Positions 29,417 through 38,011 of a DNA stretch of 64,000 bases are shown here, one piece after another. Source of the DNA: Streptomyces sp. ISL-98 (GTDB lineage: Bacteria > Actinomycetota > Actinomycetes > Streptomycetales > Streptomycetaceae); the NCBI RefSeq assembly GCF_018614055.1, contig NZ_JAGGPB010000048.1, positions 42,903 through 106,902 of the forward strand, in the 5' to 3' direction. Numbering within the stretch: the stretch's first letter is position 1; the number at the start of each line of letters is the position of its first letter. Position numbers and translations under genes: made by a program. The notes below the pieces were generated by a model, which worked only from the letters and a program-made list of their open reading frames with translations, was not told the origin of the DNA and searched no databases.

Positions 29417-29710
29417 TCAGCCAGCTTTGGCGATGATGCGGTCCATCTCCTCCCGACCGAAGGCCCGCAGGGTCGTGGTACGGACGTTGCCCAACCCGCC
29501 GACCTGCAAGAGCAGCGCAGTGGCGGTCTGGTCGTCGGGCGCCTCTACGACCGCCACGATGTCGTACGAACCGACGGTCCAGTAGATGTTCAGGACCCTC
29601 GCCCCGAGCTTCTGTGCCGCTGCGGCGAAGACCTCGGCGCGCTGCGTGGTGTCCTTGTAGGCCCGGATCCCCTGATCGGTCCAGTTCAGCAACGTGACAA
29701 ACGTCGGCAT
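29417..29710 (-). CDS. GYD domain protein
   Basis: 97-aa protein of the GYD family (ferredoxin-like, dimeric alpha-beta fold; molecular role unclear). Motifs: TLLNWTDQGI at the N-terminus, WTVGSYDIVAVVEAPDD in the middle. ATG 29710 with GGGAG upstream. It is the first gene behind tRNA-Arg and faces it. Confidence 0.88.
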   Translation of the reverse strand: MPTFVTLLNWTDQGIRAYKDTTQRAEVFAAAAQKLGARVLNIYWTVGSYDIVAVVEAPDDQTATALLLQVGGLGNVRTTTLRAFGREEMDRIIAKAG

Positions 29711-30554
29711 GGTCTTTCACTCCCAAGGAAGAAGACACAACACATCGTGTGTCGATTCTGGGCATTGCGCGCGCAATGCGCATAGGGAGCGCGCCAGAAC
29801 GAGTGATGCGAGCGGTCAGCGCTCGAACTCCCCAAGCGGTGGTCAGCTCGCCGACACGACCTGCTGTACGAGGCAGCGGGTCTCTATGGACCCTCGACGG
29901 TCCAGCGGTCCTCCTTCGACCTCGAACCAGCCGAAGTTAGATGGGTCCTCCGGGAGCGAGGCGCGAACGCAGCACCCTGACCTGGGTAGACGCTCCGCGC
30001 TCCAGGATTAGAGCGGCCCGGACCCTATTCGGGACAAAGGATTTCCCGGAGACACTGAAGCCATGCCCGCCGGAGCGTCTCCGGGCTCATCGAGAAACCA
30101 GACTCAAGCCACTTCATCGACGTGTTTGCTGCATGCTTTCTCGATCTTGTCGAGGAACCGGAAAGCCTCGAACCAACCCTCACCCGGCTTGGCGTCGCGC
30201 ACCGCCTTATGAAGGGACTCGATCAGCTCCTTGTATGTGGCGCTCCACAGCTTTCAGAGCCTCTGTGAGAAGTACGGAACGGCACAGGAATCCTACGGGA
30301 CTCACTTCGCTGTTCAGTGCGAGCAATGCCGTGTCACCTTCCGCGCCACAACGGTGGTCCGGGCTGATCGCCGTCCCGTAACTGCCGTCCATTACACAGG
30401 TACACAAGGCATGAGCATGGGGTTTTGAGCAAAGACTGAGGGTTGAATTCAGCTAGCGCTCTCTTCGTCCTGGTTCGCCTACGGCTCGCAGCGCCCGCAG
30501 GCCGCGCTCCGTCGACGATGAAGTGGGCGCAGCTGCTCGATGGGCCCCTCGCGG
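29711..30554. other. 844-nt stretch without an intact gene
   Basis: Only short frames lacking family features are seen apart from the gene remnant at 30104-30255. Base composition is less GC-biased than the core block. This looks like debris of a former insertion behind tRNA-Arg. Confidence 0.5.
30104..30255 (-). pseudogene. 3' remnant of an unknown gene
   Basis: Between an in-frame TGA and a proper stop at 30104, the minus strand reads about 48 residues with normal streptomycete codon use, including YKELIESLHKAV and GWFEAFRFLDKIEKACSKHV. There is no start codon or ribosome site. It looks like the C-terminal end of a helical protein whose front is lost. I do not recognise the family. Confidence 0.4.
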
Positions 30555-30956
30555 TTAGTTGAGTGCGCGGCGCAGCACCTGGAGCGAGTCCACCTCGGGG
30601 AAAGCCCTCGGGATCTGCTGGGCAGCTTGCTCGATGAGCAGTTCCAGCACTCCGGGCGCTGCGTTGTGCAGCACCTCATGCAAGTACACGTCCAGTTCGG
30701 CCGCGTCGGCCGGAAGCTTCAGCTCCGCTGTGAACGGCGTGCCGTCAGTCTTGTACCTGCCCGGTGGCAACCCGACCTTCTCCGGGTGCACACAGACCGG
30801 CACGCCGGCCGCTGTGTACCGGTGGCCGTCGACAGGGTTGAACTGGCAGTCGTGCGAAGGGCGCTCGAACACATCGAATTCGCCGAGCGGAAATCGACGG
30901 GACGGGCAGATGCCACACGCAGGATGTACTCCACCGGTGAGGAAAGGCTCAGCCAT
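30555..30956 (-). CDS. Hypothetical protein with Cys-rich N-terminus
   Basis: 133 aa from ATG 30956. The N-terminal half has Cys/His residues (HPACGICPS, SHDCQF, VCVHPE) that could bind metal. The C-terminal half is helical (LLIEQAAQQIPRAF). The middle contains PPGRYKTDGTPFTAELKLPAD. Codon use is normal for the host. No family recognised; the open frame continues upstream to 31091 but is not convincing there. Confidence 0.5.
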   Translation of the reverse strand: MAEPFLTGGVHPACGICPSRRFPLGEFDVFERPSHDCQFNPVDGHRYTAAGVPVCVHPEKVGLPPGRYKTDGTPFTAELKLPADAAELDVYLHEVLHNAAPGVLELLIEQAAQQIPRAFPEVDSLQVLRRALN

Positions 30957-31259
30957 AGCGCGCAGCGTAGCGCTGACCTGTGGGCGCCCCGACTCACAGT
31001 GGTAGGTCAGGTTGTGATGAGCACTGGGTCGCTGTTCGCGTCGGAGGTCATTGAACGTCGTAGCAGCACGCGTCAGGCGCCGGTTCACCATGTGAGCGCC
31101 GCAACAGGATCACCCACGACGCGGAATTGCTGGACGGAGACCTCAAGCATCGGCGTCCGATCTCGGACGCGGACATGACCGATGCGATCGGTCTGGCTGA
31201 CCCGTGGGGCCGTGCACAGGGCTACGAACTGTCCGCCCGCAGCCCCCATGTACGGTGCG
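30957..31259. other. Intergenic 303 nt with a possible gene fragment
   Basis: On the plus strand a frame from about 31082 reads ITHDAELLDGDLKHRR and DPWGRAQGYELSARSP before running into sequence antisense to the DUF397 gene. It has no clear start. It may be a truncated gene end, but the evidence is only codon-like composition. Confidence 0.25.
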
Positions 31260-31454
31260 TCAGCGTCCGGCCGCGAAGCCCAGGAATTCCGCCCAGCTCT
31301 TCTGCGGGAAGGCGAGTTGCGCCTTGGCCGGTGCTTTTGAGTCCCGCACGTGAACGGTATCGGGTGTGGCAGCCACTTCCAGGCACGCGCCACCCTCGTT
31401 GCCGCTGTAACTGCTCTTGAACCAGGCGAGTTGCGCGGAACCCTCGGTGCTCAT
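31260..31454 (-). CDS. DUF397 protein
   Basis: 64-aa actinobacterial DUF397 protein: LAWFKSSYSGNEGGACLEVA, then VHVRDSK and the C-terminal FPQKSWAEFL. Such proteins are nearly always encoded directly after an XRE/DUF5753 regulator and may act as its partner. Its ATG overlaps the upstream gene's TGA by 4 nt. Confidence 0.93.
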   Translation of the reverse strand: MSTEGSAQLAWFKSSYSGNEGGACLEVAATPDTVHVRDSKAPAKAQLAFPQKSWAEFLGFAAGR

Positions 31455-32328
31455 CGGTCTGCCTGCATCCTCTCGATCAGTTCGAGGGACTCTCGCGGAG
31501 TGAGTGCTTGAGCCCTGATACTGCCGTAGCGTGCGGCCAGGATACGGACCTCCTCGGCATCCGTCGCCAGACGCGTATGGTTCTGGACTTCCGTGTAGCC
31601 AACCTGCGGCTTCCCTTTGGGCGTCAATAGGATGAAGGGCCTCCCATCCCGGCGTGCTCGCTTCTGTCCATCGGCATGACCTGGAGCTCGACGCTGCGCA
31701 GCCTTCCCAGCCTGAGCAGCTGTTCGAGCTGCTCCTTGTGCACTTCCCACCCACCGATCGGCCGCCGCAGCGCGGCCTCTTCCATCACCGCTGTGACCAT
31801 CGGAGACGGCCAGCGGGTCAGGATCTCTTGACGGCCCATATGAGAGGCCACCCGCTGCTCGATCGTCTCCTCATCCAGCAGGGGCTTTCGCATCTGGTAC
31901 AGGGCCCGCGCCCGCCGTTCGGTCTGGAACAGGCCGGGAATGTCATGGCTGCTGTAGTCATTGACCTCAACCGCTTCCGCTTCCAGCCGCGCGTAGTCCC
32001 GGAACCAAGCCGGATGCCTCACACGTGCCCTGGCCTTTGCCCGCGCCACATCTTCCTTGGTCGCCTTCAACAGGCCACCCGCGTCCAGCAGATCGTCAGC
32101 TGCGTCCAGCAGCTCCGGCTGCGGTGTCCTGCGCCCGCGCTCCAGCGACGAGATCAGGTCCTCGCCGTACCCCAGGCGGTCGCCCAGATCCTTCTGCGTC
32201 AGCCCGGCCCGCTCCCGCAGCAGCTTGAGCTGCTTGCCCACCGCCCGGTTCAGATCCGCCGCGCCGTCCGTGTCCTCCGGCGGATCGGGGCGGCGCTCCG
32301 CGTCCCGCTGATGAATGCCGTCCGTCAT
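31451..32328 (-). pseudogene. XRE/DUF5753 regulator, frameshifted
   Basis: Starting at ATG 32328, an N-terminal HTH (LKLLRERAGLTQKDLGDRLG, about residues 30-75) and most of a DUF5753 domain are intact up to HAGMGG. That frame then ends at 31624. The remaining DUF5753 C-terminus (PFILLTPKGKPQVGYTEV to ERMQADR) continues in another frame to 31451. A loss of one base around 31640-31650 explains this; the amino-acid sequence is otherwise continuous with the family. It could be a real mutation or a sequencing error. The stop couples to the DUF397 gene by ATGA. Confidence 0.85.
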
Positions 32329-32398
32329 CGTGACCACCGCCCAACCCGCGCACCCGCCCGCCCGGTTACTACCGCCACCCCGGACAAGCAACCGACCG

Positions 32399-32408
32399 TA
32401 CCGGTACA
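32399..32408. promoter_or_regulatory. Palindrome between divergent regulator and ATPase genes
   Basis: GTACCGGTAC is a perfect 10-bp palindrome in the 142-nt space between the XRE gene and the divergent ATPase gene. It is a candidate operator for the XRE protein, based only on position and symmetry. Confidence 0.3.
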
Positions 32409-32470
32409 CGCACTCTCCGTACCGACGGCTTCCCTGGTCAGCGTACGGGCATCCGGCCACGCTCTGTCAC

Positions 32471-32935
32471 ATGAAGTCGGAAATCCACGCGCCTCAACTC
32501 GGCGTCCACGCAGCTCGCTTCAGTCAACAGCTCAGTTCCACCCGTCGCGGCGCCCGCCTCGCGCGGCTGCTCGCCGTACAGCAACTGGCTGACTGGGGGT
32601 GGGCCAGGGACAGCGAGACTGTGCAGACTGCCGCGCTGCTCGTTGCCGAGCTGGCCACGAACGCCGTCACGCATGGCCGCGTACCGGGGCGTAACTTTCT
32701 GCTGACCCTGGCGGTCATCCGACACCCTGGCGAGACCACCACGCTCCGTATCGAGGTCGCCGACTGCGGGGGAGAAAGGCCGCCGGTCCGGCTCAGGCCG
32801 GAGTCGACGGCGGAGCACGGGCGCGGGCTTCTTCTCGTCGAGGCTCTGTCAGCGCGCTGGGGTGCCGAGCCACGGCCCCCGTCCGGGAAGACGGTATGGG
32901 CCGAACTGTGCGTGAGCGGAGGCCATGCCGGATGA
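32471..32935 (+). CDS. SpoIIAB/RsbW-like ATP-binding regulatory protein
   Basis: 154-aa single-domain GHKL ATPase of the anti-sigma type. N box ELATNAVTHGR, G1 box VADCGGERPP and G2 GRGLLLVEAL are present. It diverges from an XRE/DUF397 pair, a trio that recurs many times in streptomycetes (WhiJ/AbaA-like loci) and is linked with control of development. ATG 32471 chosen because the conserved domain starts soon after. Confidence 0.85.
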   Translation: MKSEIHAPQLGVHAARFSQQLSSTRRGARLARLLAVQQLADWGWARDSETVQTAALLVAELATNAVTHGRVPGRNFLLTLAVIRHPGETTTLRIEVADCGGERPPVRLRPESTAEHGRGLLLVEALSARWGAEPRPPSGKTVWAELCVSGGHAG

Positions 32936-32948
32936 GCCGAGACAAGGG

Positions 32949-32969
32949 GGCGCCCCGTGGTGGGGCGCC
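32949..32969. terminator. Short hairpin between convergent genes
   Basis: GGCGCCCC/GGGGCGCC stem with a 5-nt loop, between the ATPase gene and the convergent HAD gene. Confidence 0.6.
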
Positions 32970-32982
32970 GCTCTGTTGATGC

Positions 32983-33624
32983 TCAGTCGGCGGTGATCGA
33001 AGTCAGCTTGGTGAGCGTGTCGATAGCCCAGTTGGCTGTCCCTACGACTGTCGGGTCCTCTGCCCACAGGTAGCCCCACGGTCCCCGGCGGATGTGCGCC
33101 GTCCGCAGGCCTGCGGTCCTGGCGGGGAACAGGTCGTCCGCGGGGTTGTCCCCTACGTACACGGTCTCGTGCGGTTCGGCTTGGGCGACTTCGATCACTC
33201 GCTCGAAGAACTCCGGCGAGGGCTTCGCGATCCCCCATTCGGCGGACGTGACGATCAGGTCGGCCGGGAGGTCCAGGCCGCGCAGCAATTCGCCTACCCT
33301 TGCGGTCTGGTTTCCGGCAATGACGACGCGAATGCCTTGCTTGCGGAGTCCAGCGAGGGCAGGGCGTACATCGGGGTACAGGTCGGACTCGTCGAGGTGC
33401 TCACCCCGGCCGGCCGCTTCGCGAGCCAGGTACGCCTCACCGACGTCGATGCCGGGCTTTACGAGGCGCAACGCGTCTGCGTTGTCCCTGCCTTGCGCGG
33501 CTACGGCTCCGACCAGGGCAGACATGGTGTGTCTGGGGACGCCGAGCCAGTCGGCCCATGAAGCCCAGTGGCGGTCGTCGCGGACAAGGGTCTCGCCGAT
33601 GTCGAACACGATGGTCTCAATCAC
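32983..33624 (-). CDS. HAD-superfamily hydrolase
   Basis: 213-aa HAD protein. Motif I is VFDIGETLV (nucleophile Asp present; the usual second Asp is Gly, a known variant). Motif II lies in VVIAGNQTAR, the Lys in GIAKPSPEFF and motif IV in VYVGDNPADD. GTG 33624 chosen so the protein begins IETIVFDIG; the frame runs 17 codons further. Substrate unknown. Confidence 0.85.
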   Translation of the reverse strand: MIETIVFDIGETLVRDDRHWASWADWLGVPRHTMSALVGAVAAQGRDNADALRLVKPGIDVGEAYLAREAAGRGEHLDESDLYPDVRPALAGLRKQGIRVVIAGNQTARVGELLRGLDLPADLIVTSAEWGIAKPSPEFFERVIEVAQAEPHETVYVGDNPADDLFPARTAGLRTAHIRRGPWGYLWAEDPTVVGTANWAIDTLTKLTSITAD

Positions 33625-33724
33625 CCACAGCACGCTACTGGGGCGAAGACGCAGGACTGCGGTTCTGACCTTCACTGTCCGAGTGACTGTGGAAAATGTC
33701 GGCCCGTCTGTTACGTCGTTTGAG

Positions 33725-33760
33725 GCCGGGCCGCCCGTTGGAGTTATTGGGCGGCCCGGT
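33725..33760 (-). terminator. Hairpin terminator of the phospholipase gene
   Basis: 12-bp stem GCCGGGCCGCCC (33725-33736) with 33749-33760, one G-U pair, 12-nt loop. It is 12 nt past the phospholipase stop. Confidence 0.8.
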
Positions 33761-33771
33761 TCTGGTGTTTC

Positions 33772-35832
33772 TCAGGTGGTGATGAGCGCCGGGTCGCTTA
33801 CGCTCGCCGCGCCCGTTTCAACGTGGCCCGCGAAGCGGCGTAGGAACGTCGTGTTCGTGTCGGTGGTTATTGATACGTCGTACCAGCGCTTTGTCGCGCG
33901 CAGGTCCACCGAATGGGTCACCGTGGCCGACGGGCGGACCGTGAAGGTTTGGGGCTCGCCGCCGTAGGTGTTGGTGATGGTGAGGTGGGCGTCCGTGGAC
34001 GTGGGGTTCGTCAGTGTTACGTCCAGGTTGCCTGTTGTTGCGTTGTGGCGGACCGTCGCCTCTGGGGTTTTCGTTTTCGCCGGGCTCTTGAATGTGCGCA
34101 GGAAGCCGTTCGGGCCGTGGACCGTGAGGTTGTGGGTGCCCTTTGAGTACGCGGAGTTCCACGTGTCGGTGAGCTTCTTGCCCGCCTCCGTGGTGTACGT
34201 CCAGGGGGCGTCCGTGCGGTTTGCCGACGTTACGTAGAACTGCGCTCCTGCCGCCGTGCCCGGGCTGAAGGTCAGGGCTATTCGGCCGTCGCTCACGTTT
34301 ACCGCTGCGTCTACGTACGGGGCGTACGGGAGTGGCCGCGCCGGGCGGCTGCCCGGTTCCTGCTTCGGGAGCGTGCCCGTGGCCGGCGGTACCGGCTTGT
34401 AGTCCGGGTGACGGTCGTGGTCCGGGGGCTCGTAGGCCGCCGTGTCGGGGAGCTCGGCCGGCGTGGCGTCCGTGGTTGCGAAGTCGAAGGCCGAGGTCAG
34501 GTCGCCGCAGATCGCTCGGCGCCAGGGGGAGATGTTCGGTTCGCGTACGCCGAAGCGGTTTTCCATGAAACGGACGATCGACGTGTGGTCGAAGACCTCG
34601 GAGCAGACGTAGCCGCCGGTGCTCCAGGGGGAGACCACGAGCATCGGGACGCGCGGGCCCAGGCCGTAGTTGCCTGCCGCGTACGCCGAGCCGCCCTTGT
34701 AGAGCTCGGTTGTCGTGTCCACTGTCGACAGGCCCTGGGCTGCTGAGGCCGGCGGGTACGGCGGGACTACGTGGTCGAAGAAGCCGTCGTTCTCGTCGTA
34801 CGTGATGAACAGTGCCGTCTTGCTCCAGACCTCCGGGTTGGAGGTGAGGGCGTCCAGCACCTGGGCGATGTACCACGCGCCGTAGTTGGACGGGAAGTTG
34901 GAGTGTTCGGTGAAGGCCTCGGGCGCTGCTATCCAGGAGATCTTCGGCAGGGTGTTGGCCTGTACGTCGGCCTTCAGGTCGGCCAGGTAGGCGTCGCCGT
35001 TCTTTACGTTGGTGCCGGTGCGCGCCTTGTCGTAGAGCGGGTCGCCGGGCTTGGCGTTGCGGTACTTGTTGAAGTAGAGGAGCGAGTTGTCGCCGTAGTT
35101 GCCGCGGTACGCGTCGCTGATCCAGCCCCAGTGTCCTGCGGCGTCCAGGCCGTCGCCCGTGTCCTGGTAGATCTTCCAGGAGACACCGGCCTGCTCCAGC
35201 CGCTCGGGGTACGTCGTCCATCCGTAGCCCAGCTCCTCGTTGCCGAGTACGGGGCCGCCGCCGGTGCCGTCGTTGCCCGTGTAGCCCGTCCACATGTAGT
35301 AGCGGTTCGGGTCTGTGGCTCCGATGAACGAGCAGTGGTACGCGTCGCAGACGGTGAACTTGTCGGCGAGGGCGTAGTGGAAGGGGATGTCCTCGCGCGT
35401 CAGGTACGCCATTGTGGTCGGCGTTTTCGCAGGGATCCACTGGTCGTACTTGCCGTTGTTGTACGCCTTGTGGCCGCCCGCCCAGTCGTGGTTGAGGCCC
35501 TGGAGGAACTGCATCCCCAGGTCGTCGGCCGTGGGGTGGAAGGGGAGCGTTTCCTTCTTGTTGGCGTCCGCCTGGTGCCAGACCGACTTGCCGCTGGGCA
35601 GCGTCACCGGGCGCGGGTCGCCGAAGCCGCGTACGCCCTTCATCGCGCCGAAGTAGTGGTCGAAGGAACGGTTCTCCTGCATCAGTACGACGATGTGCTC
35701 GACGTCCTGGATCGTGCCGGAGACGCGGCTGGCGGGGATGGCGGCGGCGCGGTCGATGCTGCTCGACAGGGCGGCGAATCCCGCGGTCGCGCCGGCGATC
35801 TGAAGGAAGCGCCGCCGATTGAGTTCAGGCAT
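33772..35832 (-). CDS. Phosphocholine-specific phospholipase C, Tat-secreted
   Basis: 686-aa secreted phosphoesterase (PF04185 family) that releases phosphorylcholine from phospholipids. A twin-arginine signal (NRRRFLQIAG) opens the protein. Catalytic-core motifs: HIVVLMQENRSFDHYFG, THE-type metal region around DENDGFFDHVVPP, and SPWSTGGYV. The C-terminus carries two DUF756-type domains (FYVTSANRTDAPWTY and TVRHNATTGNLDVTL). Family length is normal. It is monocistronic with its own terminator. Confidence 0.95.
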   Translation of the reverse strand: MPELNRRRFLQIAGATAGFAALSSSIDRAAAIPASRVSGTIQDVEHIVVLMQENRSFDHYFGAMKGVRGFGDPRPVTLPSGKSVWHQADANKKETLPFHPTADDLGMQFLQGLNHDWAGGHKAYNNGKYDQWIPAKTPTTMAYLTREDIPFHYALADKFTVCDAYHCSFIGATDPNRYYMWTGYTGNDGTGGGPVLGNEELGYGWTTYPERLEQAGVSWKIYQDTGDGLDAAGHWGWISDAYRGNYGDNSLLYFNKYRNAKPGDPLYDKARTGTNVKNGDAYLADLKADVQANTLPKISWIAAPEAFTEHSNFPSNYGAWYIAQVLDALTSNPEVWSKTALFITYDENDGFFDHVVPPYPPASAAQGLSTVDTTTELYKGGSAYAAGNYGLGPRVPMLVVSPWSTGGYVCSEVFDHTSIVRFMENRFGVREPNISPWRRAICGDLTSAFDFATTDATPAELPDTAAYEPPDHDRHPDYKPVPPATGTLPKQEPGSRPARPLPYAPYVDAAVNVSDGRIALTFSPGTAAGAQFYVTSANRTDAPWTYTTEAGKKLTDTWNSAYSKGTHNLTVHGPNGFLRTFKSPAKTKTPEATVRHNATTGNLDVTLTNPTSTDAHLTITNTYGGEPQTFTVRPSATVTHSVDLRATKRWYDVSITTDTNTTFLRRFAGHVETGAASVSDPALITT

Positions 35833-36017
35833 GACTGTGGGCCCTCTTGGGGTGTGAGGAAACGGAACCGAACAGAATGTTCCAAGAGGACCCGATGGAA
35901 AGGAAGGGGGCGGGAAGGAGTGGTGTCTTGCGTGTGAAAGGTTGCGCTATTTGCTGCTAACTGGGCGAGAGGTGCGGGTGGTTGGCGTGGGGGCTGTCGC
36001 CGCTGGTCGCGTGTCCG

Positions 36018-37025
36018 TCAGGCGGATGTGCGCTTCCTCGTTGTCTTCTTTGCTGCCGTCGACTTTTTCGTTGCGGTCGACTTCTTTGCCGTGGTCGATT
36101 CCTTCGCCGCTGCTGTCTTCTTTGCTGCTGTTGACTTCTTTTGTGTCGTTGACGTTGATTTCTTTGCGTCTGTTCCGGTCGCTGCCGACTGCTTCTTGCG
36201 GCCCCTGATCGGCCTGACCTCGGCCTCCGGTTCGCCCTCGCCCCGGGACTCCTTGGCAGCGCGGACGCTGTTCTCCAGTGCGGCCATCAGGTCGATGACC
36301 TTGCCACCCGCTCCGGCAGCCGCCTTTTCGGACTCCGGAACCCTTCCGCCGCCCTCGACCTTCGCGGCGATCAGCTCCTCGACCGCCTCGCGGTAGTCGT
36401 CGTGCAGCGAGTCGAGGTCGACCCCGCCCAGCGTGTCCATCAGGGCATCTGCCAGGTCGAGTTCGGCTTCGCGGACCGTCACGTTCGTCTCCGGCGCGAC
36501 GCCCTCGGGTTCGCGGACCTCGTCGGGCCAGAGCAGGCCGTGCATGGCGATGACGTCGCCCACTACGCGCAGCATGCCGAGCCGTTCGCGACCGCGGAGG
36601 GCGAACTTGGCGATGGCGACCTTGTCGCTGCGCTTGAGCGCCTCGCGCAGCAGGATGTACGGCTTGGCGGCGGGGACGCCGCTCGCGGAGAGGTAGTACG
36701 CCGCGTCGATCTGGAGGGGGTCGATCTCGGCAGCGGGCACGAAGCCGACGATTTCGATCGTCTTGGCCGTGGGGAGCGGGAGCGCGGCCAGGTCGTCATC
36801 CGTAATGGGGATGATCGCGCCGTCGGCCTCCTCGTACCCCTTGCCGATCTCGGGCGGCGGAACCTCGTCGCCGTCGAGTTCGCAGACCTTCCGGTAACGG
36901 ATCCGGCCGCCGTCGGTCGTGTGGATCTGGCGGAACGAGACCGAGTGGTGCTCGGTGGCGTTGACCAGCTTGATCGGGATGCTGACCAGGCCGAAGGAGA
37001 TGGCGCCGTTCCATATGGATCTCAC
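36018..37025 (-). CDS. ku: Ku DNA-end-binding protein
   Basis: 335-aa bacterial Ku, homodimer that binds double-strand ends and recruits LigD. N-terminal core starts MRSIWNGAISFGLVSIP. The C-terminal ~60 residues are a low-complexity basic tail of KKSTAAKK-like repeats, a feature of some mycobacterial and streptomycete Ku that aids DNA sliding. GTG 37025 with GGGGA upstream. It diverges from the ligD polymerase gene with only 41 nt between them. Confidence 0.97.
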   Translation of the reverse strand: MRSIWNGAISFGLVSIPIKLVNATEHHSVSFRQIHTTDGGRIRYRKVCELDGDEVPPPEIGKGYEEADGAIIPITDDDLAALPLPTAKTIEIVGFVPAAEIDPLQIDAAYYLSASGVPAAKPYILLREALKRSDKVAIAKFALRGRERLGMLRVVGDVIAMHGLLWPDEVREPEGVAPETNVTVREAELDLADALMDTLGGVDLDSLHDDYREAVEELIAAKVEGGGRVPESEKAAAGAGGKVIDLMAALENSVRAAKESRGEGEPEAEVRPIRGRKKQSAATGTDAKKSTSTTQKKSTAAKKTAAAKESTTAKKSTATKKSTAAKKTTRKRTSA

Positions 37026-37066
37026 GATTCGTCCCCTTTGGTCGAGATCCGTGGGATTCTCATCGT

Positions 37067-37960
37067 ATGTCGCCGATCACGGAGGTGGAGGGGCGGCGCC
37101 TGGCCCTCTCCAATCTGGAAAAGGTCCTGTACCCGGCCACCGGGACCACCAAGGGCGAGGTGGTCCACTACTACGCCGTCACGGCCGGTGTCCTTCTTCC
37201 GCACCTTCGCGACCGGCCCGTTTCCTTTCTCCGCTACCCGGACGGACCTGACGGGCAGCTCTTCTTCACCAAGAATCCGCCGCCGGGGACACCTGAGTGG
37301 GTGAAGACGGTGGAGGTACGGCACTCGGACGCGACGACGACACAGCAGGTGCTCGTACAGGACATGGCGACGCTGGTGTGGGCGGCGAACCTGGTGGTGG
37401 AGTTCCATACGCCGCAGTGGCTGGCCGACGAGCGCGCCTGCGCCGACCGGCTCGTCCTCGACCTCGACCCCGGGCCGCCGGCGACTGTCGCGGAGTGCTG
37501 CGAGGTGGCGCTGTGGCTGCGTGACCGGCTCGCGTCGGACGGGATCGAGGCGTACGCGAAGACGTCGGGGGCCAAGGGGCTCCATCTGCTCGCGGCGCTG
37601 GAACGGACACCGTCCGAGGAGGTCTCGGCGTACGCGAAGAGGCTCGCGGTGGAGGCGGAGCGTGCGCTTCCGGGGCTGGTGCTCCATCGGATGAAACGGT
37701 CGCTGCGGCCCGGGAAGGTCTTTGTCGACTTCAGCCAGAACGCTGCCGCGAAGACGACGGCCACGCCGTACACCTTGCGGGCCAAGGAGCAGCCGACCGT
37801 GTCGGCGCCTGTGACCTGGGAGGAGGTCGAGGACGGGCGGGCGGATCCGGGGCGGCTCGTTTTTCTGGCGGGGGACATGGGCGGGCGGATCGAGCGGTTC
37901 GGGGATCTGCTGGGGGCGCTCAACGATGCGGGTCGGGCTCGGCCTTTGCCGCGGGCGTGA
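37067..37960 (+). CDS. ligD: LigD-type NHEJ polymerase/primase, stand-alone
   Basis: 297-aa archaeo-eukaryotic primase-type polymerase, which fills gaps at broken ends. Conserved LSNLEKVLYP at the N-terminus, catalytic LVLDLDPGP (DxD), AYAKTSGAKGLH and DFSQN motifs. In many bacteria this domain is fused to ligase and phosphoesterase; here it is a separate gene. Ku is divergent and the ligase is 51 nt downstream. Confidence 0.95.
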   Translation: MSPITEVEGRRLALSNLEKVLYPATGTTKGEVVHYYAVTAGVLLPHLRDRPVSFLRYPDGPDGQLFFTKNPPPGTPEWVKTVEVRHSDATTTQQVLVQDMATLVWAANLVVEFHTPQWLADERACADRLVLDLDPGPPATVAECCEVALWLRDRLASDGIEAYAKTSGAKGLHLLAALERTPSEEVSAYAKRLAVEAERALPGLVLHRMKRSLRPGKVFVDFSQNAAAKTTATPYTLRAKEQPTVSAPVTWEEVEDGRADPGRLVFLAGDMGGRIERFGDLLGALNDAGRARPLPRA

Positions 37961-38011
37961 GTGGGTGGGTGGTTGCGGTGGTGAGTGAGCGGGTGCGTGG
38001 GTGGTGGTGGC

